Source: Gigaspora rosea (lineage: Eukaryota > Glomeromycota > Glomeromycetes > Diversisporales > Gigasporaceae). Taken from it: 64,000 bases of DNA. The notes below the pieces were generated by a model. It had not been told where the DNA came from. It was given only the letters and a program-made list of their open reading frames with translations, and did not search any database. Positions 1 through 12,100 of the stretch are shown here, piece after piece (within the stretch, counting starts at the first letter, position 1; every line of letters begins with the position of its first letter). The stretch lies in NCBI GenBank assembly GCA_003550325.1, contig QKWP01001122.1, forward strand, positions 65,232-129,231, read 5' to 3'. The translations under genes and the position numbers were made by a program.

Positions 1-600
1 TATAATTAAACGAATATAAAAAAAAAAAAAAAAAAAATTGATATCGATCAACTTACTAATTCTTTGTATTAGGTATAGGTAACGAATGTAAGATCCAATT
101 TATTTGTAATGTCCAGTCAATAGCTTGTTTATACTACAGAATTAGAACACTGATTACAGTCAATATCACACATGTGACGAAGTATAAAAAATTTTCACAC
201 AATCGTTTTCGATAAACTTACTAATTCGGAATTGTTCTTTGTACGTATAAGTCAATAACTTGTTTATTGACGCATTCTGTAATCGATCTTTTTAACATAA
301 CGATTTACCAAGTGAAACCTGTAAAATACTATCGAAGCGACCACCATATTATAGTCGTTCTAAAATGACGAAGAGATAATGATATTCTGCAACAGTTAAG
401 AAAAAAATAATGATTATTACAATCCGCAGAATTAAAAAAGGCTAATTATCAAAATTTCGTCCAGGGCTTACAAGAGAACTTCCCTCAAAGTGAGCAACAA
501 AAGACGCCGAAAGTCCTCAGAAAATCCACCGTTTGAAAAATAGAAGACATCAATGGTCGGATGTGAGTATTTTGTATAAAGCGGTATTCTTAGCTTAACG
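1..600. repeat. AT-rich dispersed repeat, degenerate copies
   Basis: No gene is seen. The stretch carries a degenerate copy of a sequence that recurs at about 1690-2130, 2540-2700, 2770-3000, 3060-3250, 3840-4060 and 19490-19720. Shared words include ACTTACTAATTCGGAATT, AATAACTTGTTTATTGA and GCGAAGTATTAAAAA. A short run at 465-540 reads open on the plus strand (Gln/Glu/Lys-rich, stops at TGA), but it is too short and isolated to call a gene. A poly-A run lies at 20-37. Confidence 0.6.
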
Positions 601-609
601 TATTCAATA

Positions 610-1425
610 CTAAATATAAAAAAAGAGATTAACACAAAGACCTATTCATCACAAAATGGGGTTGCCCATATCTTTCAGTGACATCATCATGATAGTTTCA
701 TATAATCCGGCCGACAATATGCAGAGTATACCACAACTATAACGTTCACCTAAGTGACAGCGTAATTTCAACCCATACATGTCAAGCAAGAATGGGGGTT
801 GCCCACGCTCACCTATAATATGCCAAGAAGAAAGTCCTCAGGAAAATGCGCCGTTTGAAAAAAAAGACAACAATAGTCGGGCCGGCATTGCTCAGCGTAA
901 CGTAACAATCTATTCAAAACTAAAATATAAAAAAAGAGATTAACACAAAGATCTATTCATCACAACATGGGGTTGCCCACATCCTTCGGTGACATCATGA
1001 TAGTTACATATCATCCGGCCAACAAATACGCAGAGTATACCACAACTATAACGTTCACCTAAGTGACAGCGTAACTTCAACCCATACATGTTAAGCAAGA
1101 ATGGGGATTGCCCACGCTCACCTATAAATATGCCAAGAAAGCCCTCAGGAAAATGCGCCGTTTGAAAAAAAAAGACAACAATAGTCGGACCGGTATTGCT
1201 TAGCGTAACGTAACAAATCTATTCAAAACTATCATAAATATAAAAAAAAAGAGATTAACACAAAGATCAATTCATCACAACATGGGGTTGCCCACATCTT
1301 TCGGTGACACACATATCATCCGGCTGACAATATGCAGAGTATACCACAACTATAACGTTCACCTAAGTGACAGCGTAACTTCAACCCATACATGTCAAGC
1401 GAGAATGGGGGTTGCCCACACTCAC
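610..1425 (-). repeat. Three-unit tandem array of intron-like repeats
   Basis: On the minus strand this holds three near-copies of one ~200-bp sequence, each with splice-site-like edges. They span 1425-1229, 1121-920 and 812-610 (197, 202 and 203 bp). Each begins GTGAG after ..TATAG and ends in a T-rich tract with TTTAG or GATAG. The two spacers (1228-1122 and 919-813) are both 107 bp and near-identical. The unit aligns over its whole length with the intron of the Mrr-like genes at 8129-8325 and 15908-16084. For example, it shares TGATGAATAGA, GATCTTTGTGTTAAT and CCGAAAGAT in the same order. The 3' end of exon 1 also recurs just before the first donor (GTTTTTATAG at 1426-1435). This is read as amplified, decayed intron plus exon-edge sequence. 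Confidence 0.65.
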
Positions 1426-3312
1426 CTATAAAAACACTAATTCTTCATCCGAGCTCAATATTAAAAGCGTTGTGTACGGTATTTTTCAGACCTTTTTTTT
1501 TTAAAGCTAATCTTTAAACCTTCTTCGTTTTGTGGTATCATGATGATCAGTCCTAGTGAAAAATAATTAGTTCCGGAATATTTTTGATTTTTTTTTTTTT
1601 AAAAAAAAAAAGTTCTTAGAATAAAAAAATTTTTTTTGAAATAAAAAATTGAGATGTTCGTTTTGCCTCATCTAATTGATTTAAATAATGATGCATGTGG
1701 CGAAGTATTAAAAAATGTTCATATAATGCGTCTTCTATTATATTCAACGAATATAAATAAATATTTTTTTTGATATCGATCAGCTTACTAATTCGGAATT
1801 ATTATTTAAGCCCAATTTATTGTAATGTCCAGTCAATAACTTGTTTATACTATCGAAACAATTACAGAATTAGAACACTGATTTAATTACGTCTGCGTAA
1901 TTCATATCGATATCGATATCTGATATTGAGATTTAAATAATGCATGTGACAAAATATTAAGAAATTTTCACACAATAGTCTTCGATAAACTTATTATTAA
2001 TCTGGAATTGTTCTTTGTACATATTAGGTATAGAACTGATATAGATAACGATTAACGGATGTATGATTCAATTTATTTTAATTTATTGTAAAGTACAGTC
2101 AATAACTTGTTTATTGATTTATTGATGCGTGCAATCGATCTTTTAACACAACGATTAACAGATGTATGATCCAAATTATTTGGTGAGTATATCAGGACGG
2201 CCCCCCTTAAGTTCGGGTCGATGATCGACGTCACTGCATAGATTCTCTTATCATTTATGCTTATGCTGTAATCAATTCTGAACAGGAAGCCTCTGCCCAA
2301 ATTTTAAATTTTTTAATAATATATGGTGGTAATGACGTTGATCATCGACCCGAACTTTTGGGAGACCGCCATGATATACTCTGCTACTGTCAAACTCAAA
2401 AATAGCGCAATCAATCTTTTAACATGACTTATTAAACCTGTAAAATATTATCGAAACAATTACAGAATTAGAACACTGATCACAGTCTACTTTGATTACG
2501 TTTGTGCGTAACAGGTAATTCATCGATATCTCAATTTTCTACATATTGAGATTTAAATAATGCATGTGGCGAAGTATTAAAAAATTTTTTCACACAATTG
2601 TCTTCGATAAACTTACTAATTCGGAATACATATTCGGTATAGAACTGATCTAGATAACGATTAACGGATGTATGAATGTATGATCCAATTTATTTTTTGT
2701 AATGTACAGTTAATAACTATTGATTTATTGATTTACCGGTAATATCACAATTCTCTACATATTTATTAAATAATGCATGTGGCGAAGTATTAAAAAATTT
2801 TCACAATCGTCTTCGATAAACTTATTATTAATTCAGAATTGTACTGTACGTATTAGGTATAGAGCTGGTATAGATAACGATTAACGGAAGTATGATCCAA
2901 TTTATTTGTAATGCACAGCCAATGTAGCATATTGTTTTACATTGAATAAAAAAATGAATGAATTACTGAATAGAGTAAATAACTTGTTTATTGACTGTCA
3001 AACTTAAAAATGTCTAATTTATAATTCATGTCGATATCTACATCTTTGAGACTTAAATAATACATGTGGCGAAATATTAAAAAACTTTCGCACGATGCGT
3101 CTTCTATTATAACTAATCATATAACTAATAAAAAAAGCCATCTGATATCGATCAACTTACTAATTCGGAATTATTCTTTGTATAGATAACGATTAACGGA
3201 TGTATGATCCAATAACTTGTTTATTGGTGCGTGCATCGCAATCAATATTTTAACATAACCAAGCGTAATTCACATCGTATACAAATTTCTAACATTTTGA
3301 GGCTTAAATAAT
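1426..3312. repeat. Dispersed repeat family, several degenerate copies
   Basis: No gene is seen. The stretch is made of degenerate copies of the left-edge repeat. Each copy contains TTTAAATAATGCATGTGGCG, then a TTTTCACA.. tract, then AACGATTAACGGATGTATGA. The copies serve as empty sites for judging the MITE insertions at 3313 and 3498. A MITE interrupts the family at 2185-2381. Confidence 0.6.
2185..2381. mobile_element. Palindromic MITE, long terminal inverted repeats
   Basis: The ends are inverted copies of about 45 bp. The left end reads GAGTATATCAGGACGG with GTTCGGGTCGATGATCGACG further in; the right end is its inverted near-copy. There is no transposase. A 75-codon minus-strand reading frame across it is chance. 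No target duplication was found. Confidence 0.6.
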
Positions 3313-3434
3313 CTAGGATGGTATGTCACTATGTCCAATTTGTTTCAATTTTTTTTTGGACATATGTCCAATTGAAAATGGACATATGTCCAAAAAAATT
3401 GAAACCAATTGGACATAGTGACGTGCCATCCCTG
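3313..3434. mobile_element. hAT-type foldback MITE, 8-bp TSD TAAATAAT
   Basis: A 122-bp near-perfect palindrome with ends CTAGGATGG and CCATCCCTG and a centre built of GGACATATGTCC words. It is bounded by exact 8-bp duplications TAAATAAT at 3305-3312 and 3435-3442. Neighbouring repeat copies (for example near 2552) read TTAAATAATGCATGTGG without the insert, so an empty site is visible in the same window. An 8-bp duplication with CAGGG-like ends fits the hAT superfamily. Confidence 0.8.
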
Positions 3435-3497
3435 TAAATAATGCATGTGGCGAAGTATTAAAAAAATTTTCATACGATGCGTCTTCTATTAATAATA

Positions 3498-3821
3498 GGA
3501 TTTTGATAAATTTAGCAGGTTGCGATATCGCAGGTTAATATTTAAAAAAAATTAAAATGATTGTTAGTTAGGGTTAGGGTCCGAGCTAGTATTAATATTA
3601 GGTTAGAGGGTGCATATATATATGCAAAATTAAGCGCTAAAAACTTTTAATTAGAAGCACAAGACTAGTTTACTTAATGAAATTTCAAGTTATTTAAAAT
3701 TTTTGATTTTTTTTGTAATTTTTCCTAATTTTTCGTTCGTTTTGTTACACAATATCCTGTGATCTAATTGGCCAATCATATTAACCTGCGATATAGCAAC
3801 CTGCGATATTTAACAACCTCC
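3498..3821. mobile_element. MITE with 44-bp TIRs, 8-bp TSD TAATAATA
   Basis: A 324-bp element with inverted ends of about 44 bp that align without gaps. Shared cores are GCAGGTTGC and ATATCGCAGGTTAATAT; the tips are GGATTTTG and the inverse of CAACCTCC. Exact 8-bp duplications TAATAATA flank it (3490-3497 and 3822-3829). The interior has a TTAGGGTTAGGG word but no open frame. Confidence 0.8.
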
Positions 3822-3829
3822 TAATAATA

Positions 3830-5700
3830 AATAAAAAAAAATATCTGATATCAATTGTTCTTTTACGTATTAGGTATAGAGCTGATATAGATATAGATAA
3901 CGATTAACCGGACCGGTGATCTGTATATTGTCAAATTTAAAAATAGCGCAATCGATATTTTAAAATAGAAAACCTGTAGAAAACCTGTAAAATACTATCG
4001 AAACAATTTATGACCAAGTGAAAACCTGTAAATACTATCGAAACAATTACACAATTAGAACACTTATTACAGTTACGTCTGTACGTAATTCATAGATATT
4101 TTCCGAGTTTAATCTGCTGTGAATTTTAAATTTGTGGATCTCTTAGACTTGTTCAAAAACCAGTTCGAACAAAACCCTCCTATATTTCAAGATCAGGTGT
4201 AACGTAAAATCAAAGCAAAAATATACTAGACCCTAACGAAATTTTCTTATTTTATTGTATCACCAAATCATCTCAATCTGTTAGTGGGTGAGGTCAGATG
4301 TAACGATTTTTCAAAAAATAATTATTGTTATTGACACAAAATTTTGCCTTTTATATTTTTATATTTTAATTAATAATAAAATTTCGGTGACCTTAATTAA
4401 TAACTTTATAAAGCCAAAAAAAAAAATTAATTAAATTAAAATTTACAAGAACGTATATTACAAGATTTAGGGTGCTCAAGCATCTCTCTCAATGCGATTA
4501 AAATACCCGGGTGTCAAATTAAAATAATACTTTATACGTGTAATACACGTGATTTTTAATTTTATGCAAAAAATCGCATCACATCGGAATAAACGCTATT
4601 ACTCTTTATAATTTCTTGAGCCATTGGTTGTGAATTCTGATTTTTGTTTGCATTAATTCGTTCATATATAATTAAATTCATAAATGGCAGTATTACTGAG
4701 TGATCGGCTTCAAAATTTTGATTTTATTTGCACGCAATACGTAACGTGCTGAGGTGTAATTTTGAATTTGGGCCTAAATTAACTTTTAGGCTTTGGACAT
4801 CAAATTTCGGACACCCCTATCAAAGAACATAAGCAAATCCAACGTTACCACCAATCAGAGGCCCGTAAAAATAAATACGAACTATATAATACAAATTTAG
4901 GTTTGATTATGCAAATTAATACAGAGCAAAATTCACGTTATATTATATAGCATATTCTAAATTTAATTGGTTATTATTGTCAGGGATTTCGGGCTGAATC
5001 AAGAAGTATAAAAATAAGCATAGAAGACCAGAACTGTATTAGCGTTATCACTTTAAAAATTTTGCTAGCCAATTAGATTCCGAAACCGGGTGTAATGTGA
5101 AAGAAATGCAAAAATCAAAACAGTTCAAAAAAATCAATACTGTATTTTGTCTACCAACCCATTTCCATTTTTTGCATGCTAATAAAAAGTTTTCTTGCAA
5201 AATTTTGGTATTATTATTAAAGATATTCTAATTTAACTTAATTGTAAAACCTAATTCTATTCTAAAATAGCAAATTTTTTAAATTAGTAATGCTATTATA
5301 GATAAAGACCAGCAAAATTAAAGCAAAATTTTAAGTAACTCATTTATATTTTCTGGAAAAGTTTTAAATTAATACAAATTTAAATATTAATGCAAATTAA
5401 TACAATTTTGCAATAATACAAATGAAGATTGTATAATACAGAAACTTTTTATAGATCTCTGCCATCAGTTATATGATATTCTGACCTTCTAATCTTATTT
5501 TAATACATTTGTTGTTATAATTATTGTTATGCAATATAAATAGTCAACTCTTTTTATAACAATCTTATTATTATAAAACTACTGAATAATGAATATCTTT
5601 TAAAAATTTACTGGAGTTCCTATAGAAATATAGTAAATTATGTCTATAAGAAACTTTTAAATTTTTACTACAAGAACTATTAATTCAATATATGAAATTA
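3830..5700. other. AT-rich intergenic DNA, no gene seen
   Basis: No open frame with coding character. Short hairpin-like relics with the word GGTGTAACGT / GGTGTAATGTG appear near 4195 and 5088 and are shared with the foldback at 53.5-54.2 kb. A word near 4755 (GGTGTAATTTTGAAT) is shared with about 63877. Confidence 0.5.
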
Positions 5701-5709
5701 ACAGTATAT

Positions 5710-5900
5710 AGGCCATACAAATTTAACTACTTGGTTTTCATAACATGCATCTTTTTAACTGACCCGGCCGGCCGGCTTTTTTCATATATAAAATTTTATG
5801 AAATTTATTATTAAAACATATAAAAATTTTTTTTTGAGATTTCCAAATTTTGACCCGGCCGGGTTATGAAAACCAATTGATTAATTTTTCATGGCCATAG
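5710..5900. mobile_element. Small MITE with GACCCGGCCGG core
   Basis: Inverted ends of about 35 bp: TAGGCCATAC..TTGGTTTTCATAAC on the left, and GTTATGAAAACCAA..ATGGCCATAG on the right. Just inside both ends lies a GC-rich word GACCCGGCCGG, striking in this AT-rich setting. No clear target duplication. Confidence 0.55.
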
Positions 5901-5948
5901 ATATTTGCTTTTTTTATTTATTTGTTATTTATATTTTGATTTTCTATT

Positions 5949-6305
5949 TATTTGTTATTTATATTTAATTTTGCATTTTATAGTATTCATATTTTAATTT
6001 TTAATTATTTGTTATTTAAAATTTTAACAAAAAATAAAAGTGGCCTTATATATAAAATACAAAAAAAAAACATAATAAACAAATGATTAGATAAGTTCAA
6101 CTTAATTCAGTATTTTACTTTATACTTATTTGTTATTTATATTTAATTTTGCATTTTATAGTATTCATATTTTAATTTTTAATTATTTGTTATTTAAAAT
6201 TTTAACAAAAAATAAAAGTGGCCTTATATATAAAATACAAAAAAAAAACATAATAAACAAATGATTAGATAAGTTCAACTTAATTCAGTATTTTACTTTA
6301 TACTT
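5949..6305. repeat. 178-bp direct tandem duplication
   Basis: Two essentially identical 178-bp copies lie head to tail (about 5949-6126 and 6127-6304), containing words such as AAAAGTGGCCTTATATATAA. Identity looks complete, so this is either very recent or an assembly effect. Confidence 0.8.
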
Positions 6306-7780
6306 TTTCTTTTTTTTTAGATCCTTTCTTTCTTTTCTATACAAACTTACTCTTTTTGATTTACAAGGTCTATCTTTTTTGATTTATAAAAACCCACTTT
6401 TTTTACTAATAAAATGAATACTAACTTATATTATACAACTTTTCTAACTTAACAAAAAAATAAACCTTTTTTTATAAATCGAAAAAATGGACTTTACAAA
6501 TAAAAAAGAATAGATTTATTTTTTTATTAATAATATAATTCAAATATAATTTTTTTTTTTTTTTTTTTTTTTTGGTTTTTTTTTTTATTTATAAAAAAAA
6601 GATCACTTTTTTGTTAGAGTTATAAAGGTTATATAATATAAATTAGAATTTTGCTATTTACTGCCAGAATTGCTATATCTTGATATTATTACTATACTTG
6701 TTGGCAAAACCAAAAATCTTCAATATACTATCCAAACCCAAATCCTATATGAAAAAATCTCAAACACCAAACCAGAAAAATTCAATTTGGACTATTATAA
6801 TTCTAAACTCTGACAAAATTCCAAACTTTAGCTAAATTCAAAATCCTATTCCAAATCTTATCCCAAACGCAAAACTCTATTCCAAATTCCTTTCAAACCT
6901 ATTCTAAATTCTATTCCAAATTTTTAGAAAGAAAACATATTATTATCATAATAATGCATATACATATCTCTAAATTATAGGATAAACTTGGTCAAAAATA
7001 GAAATTTGTATATTCCTTAACTAGCTTACAGAGTGCTTACAGTATTTACACATAGCTTTACTATAAGAGCTATTATATATATATATATAATACATGTAAA
7101 ATATTTGTAATATATATATAATAACCTACGGATTTGTCCATTTTTGCCACATGGGATTTTCAGGCACGACTGGACAATCCTATTTGTTCAGAGTTTTGAC
7201 AACAAAATATAGCTATTACGCGCAAATACGGTAAGTGAAAAGATTTTAATAAGTTTATCAATTAAAGTATACACTGCCACTTTTTTTAATTATATGAAAT
7301 GCAACCTTAGTGTGTAGTCTTTGTTTGCCGCCTTATGTAACTTTGTGATTATAGAACATAAGCTGCATCATGAGAAAATTGTTTGATCATATGCATTATC
7401 TAACAAACTTCAAATACGATGCTATTGTACTATATCGTTGTATAATTTATCTGAATAAGATGTTCGATAAAGGCGTGAGATGAGTTCTGACGATACTATG
7501 CTCTACGTGTATTACGAGTTTTGCGCACGAGAATTATCTAGTTTATGTAATTTACGATAATTATTTAACAAGTAATTCGTACACTAAATACTTAACTTTC
7601 CGAATTGTTTATTTTTGCACTAACAATAAATATGCTAAATAAAATATGCGTACTAAATTGAATAAGCTAAATGCAATGAGACAAAAAGAACAATCGTCCG
7701 AGCAAAATTTGGTCGGAACCTACTCAAAATTTTGGGATTTGTGCCTTGTAAAAATAACATTTATAGATGACATCAACTAG
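6306..7780. other. Low-complexity AT-rich DNA with decayed repeats
   Basis: No gene seen. About 6336-6640 contains inverted partial repeats around a long poly-T run (about 6550-6573). About 6690-6920 is a degenerate array of ATTCCAAATCCTA-like words next to the word CTATACTTGTTGGCAAAAC, which matches the MITE end at 35931. A TA microsatellite lies near 7073-7090. Confidence 0.5.
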
Positions 7781-7788
7781 TTATGTCC

Positions 7789-7798
7789 TATATAAAGG
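7789..7798 (+). promoter_or_regulatory. Candidate TATA box for the Mrr-like pseudogene
   Basis: TATATAAAGG lies about 105 bp upstream of the ATG at 7903 in an otherwise less T-rich stretch, a plausible distance once a short leader is allowed. Motif match only. Confidence 0.4.
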
Positions 7799-7902
7799 CT
7801 AAGTCAAACCGATTTATAGAATAAAGCGTGTTAAATTTTACCTCATCAAAAAAAAAAAAAAAAAAAATCCAAATCAAATATCCAGCGAAGCCAAACACCA
7901 TC

Positions 7903-8859
7903 ATGTTCTCCTCATCATTCAACTACAAAAGACATCATCCTTATAATCAAGTTAACACAACCGAAATTTTAAATGAAGTTCGTGACCAGGAAAAGCTTAA
8001 AAAATTATCTAATAAAGATCAGAATGAAATTTATAGATTACATGTTATTAGTTTATTTCAAAAGAAAGGTGTAAACATGTATGCTTTCGGGACTGAACTC
8101 AAGATAGATAATCCGTATATTTTTATGGGTGAGTTTGGATTACTCCTATTTCTTAACATGTATTGATTGAAGTTACACTATCACTTTAGGTGATCGTTAT
8201 AATGATATATTCTACATGTAATTATCAAACTATCATTATGATGTCTCCGAAAGATATTGGCAGCTTCTATTGTTTGTGATGAATAGAATCAATAGATCTT
8301 TGTGTTAATATATATTTTTTTTTAGGTGAAGGTGAAATCAATATGTTGGGATGTAAAAAAAATTTTAAAGTCCTAATTCAAGGCAAGTATGGATCAGTAA
8401 CTCCAAACGAAATCCATACTTTTGTAAATATATTATCTCGTTATGGCGAGGATACTTTCGGAGTTTTCGTAGCATCTTTTTTAGCAAGAAAGCTATGAAT
8501 TTTGCAACCATGTACCCGAGAAAAATCTTTCTTATTGTGGATAATTTTAACGATCTGAATCATTTTGATGAAGTTTACTACTGTATGACATCACAAAAAA
8601 TTTATTTTATCAAAAAAATGATCTGCCTCCTCTGGTGTCACCTGGTTTTTTCCCCCCACCTGCAAAAAAATCTAATAATTATCATAATGATGCTAAAAGG
8701 ATCGATAATATTAATAATGTTACGTTGAATTACCATAATGATGTTAAAAGGATCGGGAGTATTAAAGTTGCGTTGAAAAATCAAACTTTAGAATATTTTA
8801 ATTTAAAAATACATGGGAATGGTGAATCTATAGTAGAAATTAATGATATTACTTTCTAA
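7903..8859 (+). pseudogene. Mrr-like nuclease-domain gene, copy 1, frameshifted
   Basis: Exon 1 is 7903-8128, the intron 8129-8325 (GTGAGT..TTTTTTTTTAG, 197 bp), and exon 2 starts at 8326. Start chosen: the ATG at 7903, shared with the second copy at 15679. Exon 1 encodes a basic, polar segment. Exon 2 opens GEGEIN..G followed by FKVLIQGK, the Q-x-K strand typical of Mrr-type PD-(D/E)XK nucleases. The later segment EDTFGVFVAS also resembles that family. A one-base deletion near 8475-8482 relative to copy 2 breaks the frame; it resumes at the ATG at 8495. A second shift lies in the A run near 8611-8618. The last part, to 8859, is extra relative to copy 2, with two ~17-residue repeats beginning NYHND. 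The acidic residue usual in GD.GIDL is replaced, so activity is doubtful even before the breaks. Family call by eye. Confidence 0.5.
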
Positions 8860-9161
8860 ATTTAATATACACGTACGTAAATATGTTTCCAATTATCACA
8901 TTTTTGTACTGATTGATTTATTTAGATACTGTAATAACTAATATTTACCATAGCAGATGGGTATGACAGAAATATGTACTGTATCCCCCTATATGTATGT
9001 ACTGTATATTGTTGTTTGTATAGTTGTATAACATACATACATATTTCGCAAACTCCAAGTTACATTACATATTTTTTTAATAATTTGTTTCGCAAACTTT
9101 ACATACTTTTCATATCAACAACAATAATACATATATATTGCGCATTGCGCATCTTTAGTAA
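8860..9161. other. Intergenic, no feature seen
   Basis: AT-rich DNA between the plus-strand pseudogene and the minus-strand MULE-like gene. The two are convergent, so this is shared 3' flank. A degenerate TACGTACGTA/TATGTATGTA stretch lies near 8873-9000. Confidence 0.4.
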
Positions 9162-12100
9162 TTAGACAATATGATCTAATTCATTTCTCATTTTTTTATT
9201 AGCTAGTTCTAAAGCCTCTATTTCGGCTTCTTTTCTTCGTAATTCTACTTCCTTTTCACGAATAGCAATAGCTCGTTCTTGAAGAATTATTTTTTGTTCT
9301 TCAATTTTTAATTCATGTTGATTATTCGTTTCTAACTCAATTTTAACTCTCTTATTTGATATCATTTCTTTTTCCGAATCCGAAGGAATTGTAATTATAT
9401 CTTGTGATTTTTTTGTCAATTTTTTTTTTGTTGAGACTTATTAAAATTTGAAGATTTGTTTTGCTCTCTAATGACAATTTTAATAATAAAATATTAATAT
9501 ATTAAATAAATTTTTACTTAAAGTAATATATATATATACGATATATTTACTTTTACGTGTCATAGCACGCTTAATTTCTCCATTATCACGTTGTGTAATT
9601 GGTACACTGAACTTTATGTGAACTTGTATTTGATTAATGGCTATTTCATCCAATTTTTTTCCTCTTAAATTATAATTAAAAAAGTTTTTAAAATCTCTCA
9701 ACATCCATATATTATAAATAAAATAAATATAAAAATAATTAAATACTTATTAAGTTTTCCAGACCGATTGGCATATGCGTGAGCAGCTTCAGCTGCATTT
9801 GTATTAGTTCCAGCTTCAATCCATTTAGTGTAATTAATTTTTGAACAATGATAATTTAAAGAAGCTATAATATAAGGTGTACAAGAATAATCAACCCATT
9901 CTAAACCAAATTATTATAAATTAGTAAATAAATTTAATAAATAAAAATTATAATTAGATATATATATATATATACCTTGTATATTATCTTCATTTAAATT
10001 TAACAGTTGATCGAAAATATTAAATACTGATTCTTCATCATCGCAATTAGGAATAGAATACATTAAACTTTTCGCATATTCAGTAAAATGTTTTTTCGTA
10101 TATTTCTACAAATAAATTAAAATTTAATAAATTAAAATTTAATAAATTAAATTTAATAAATTAAATTTAATAAATTGTTTTTTTATTACCGATTATAATA
10201 AATTAAACATGATTTAAATATGTATAAAAGATGTGTATTCCAATTTTTTGAACAATCAACTTCTTCAATAGCCATGCCTAAACCTTTTAATTGAGCAAGA
10301 TCTAAATCTGCCACAATACATGCCCATCCTTCATTATGAATATGGTAAAATTTAATTTGTTCTCCTGTAATTTCTTTAATTACTTGGAATAAAACTTGAA
10401 ATAATCGTTTATATCCTTCAGCTGTAAACACATTTGTAAAGATGCGACAATAAGACATAACTAAATAAATAAATATTTAAATTAATATTTAAATAAATAA
10501 TAAATGTTATAATTAATATTATCAATATAACATATACTTAATGAATTTTATGATTTTTATTATAAGAGTTACACTCAAATTCGTTAATTGATTCTTTAAC
10601 TCTTTTGTAACTCATATCAATTTGAAAAAAAGATAATTTTTGTAACAAATATGCCAATTCTGGCAACATACAAATAATTATAACTTGACCGTCATGAAAA
10701 AATTCTGAAATAAAATTAATATATATATCAATTAAATATTAAATTATTAAAACACATTATATACATACCAATTTTTTGTACATATTTATGTAAATTATTG
10801 ATTTTTTGTGAGATATTATACATACGCCCATAATACTTTGCCCATATGGATGTATTTCTTTATAAGCTTTATTAACTAAATACCGTAATCGGTTAATATT
10901 ATTAAGTGAAGCATGGATTTGACCAAGTATTTCAGTATTAAATGAAGTTTTAATAAAATTTCCTTAAATAAATTTAATATTATTTAATTACAAATTTAAT
11001 TTTAATAAATTATATATATAAAATTAAATAATATTACCTGTAATAAAGGACTGTGCTGTTAAAGCTTCATCATCATTAATGGCCCGTTTAATTAAAGTTT
11101 GCAATGTATTTTTAATATTTGCTGGTACTTTTTCTGGTGGTGATCATGAGTACCAATACATATAAGTGCGACAAAAGGACAGCTTGATATATCCAATGGG
11201 ATAATTTTAATAAACCGACTGAGCATGCTTTTTCAACTATATTTCCTCTAGTAATTTGGCCATCTTTTAATATGAGGAAATTCTGCAAATTGCAAATAAT
11301 TTAATTACAAAAAGTTATTGTAACTTAATATTATAAATTTAAAATCTTACCGCATAGTTTCCTTTTGCAACTTCGTAAAATAATTGAAGTACAAATTGCT
11401 TGATCTTTTTCTTCAATTAATTCACCTGCAAATAGCTTTTTTAATAGAGACAAATCAATTTCATTTATGTTAATTTTGATAAAACGATGCCATTTATCAT
11501 TTTGTCTATATTTAGTACATCCAATAAAATAAGATGAAGTATTTGTCAAGTAGTTAACAATTTTTCCAAGCTTTGCAAATCCAGAACAAAGAATGCCATT
11601 GCATTGAAACTTGCATTGAGATTCACTTGCGGCCAAATATGTTCTTTATTAATATATAATTAAATTAATTTTTTATTAATATAAATAATTTAAAAAAATT
11701 AAAATTACGCATAAGTTTTTATTTTTTTGCTATTTATTTCTTGATCTGTAATCATTTTACGATAAAAATCTGAATTAACATCGACATTATTATGAATAGT
11801 ATTAAGATAGGTCGGGTCACTAAATTCACAATATTTAATGCCTTGACATCGTCGTTCATCCTTTTTAACAGAAATATTTCCAAAAAAAAAGGACAATTTT
11901 GAATAGTGGAAGCACCACCACGACCATTAATTGAGTACTTGATCTAAATAATAATATAAATTAAAAACTTTTATATTTTATATAAATTAAATAATATAAA
12001 AAAAAATATTTTACATTATTAAATGCATCCATATAATTATCCCAACCATCAACATTAAAAATAGTCACAACTCCATCTTCGGATGTCGCAGGATATTCGA

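Noticed and set aside
2073..2300. 75-codon minus-strand frame as a gene
   Set aside because: Lies across a palindromic MITE end and dispersed repeat.
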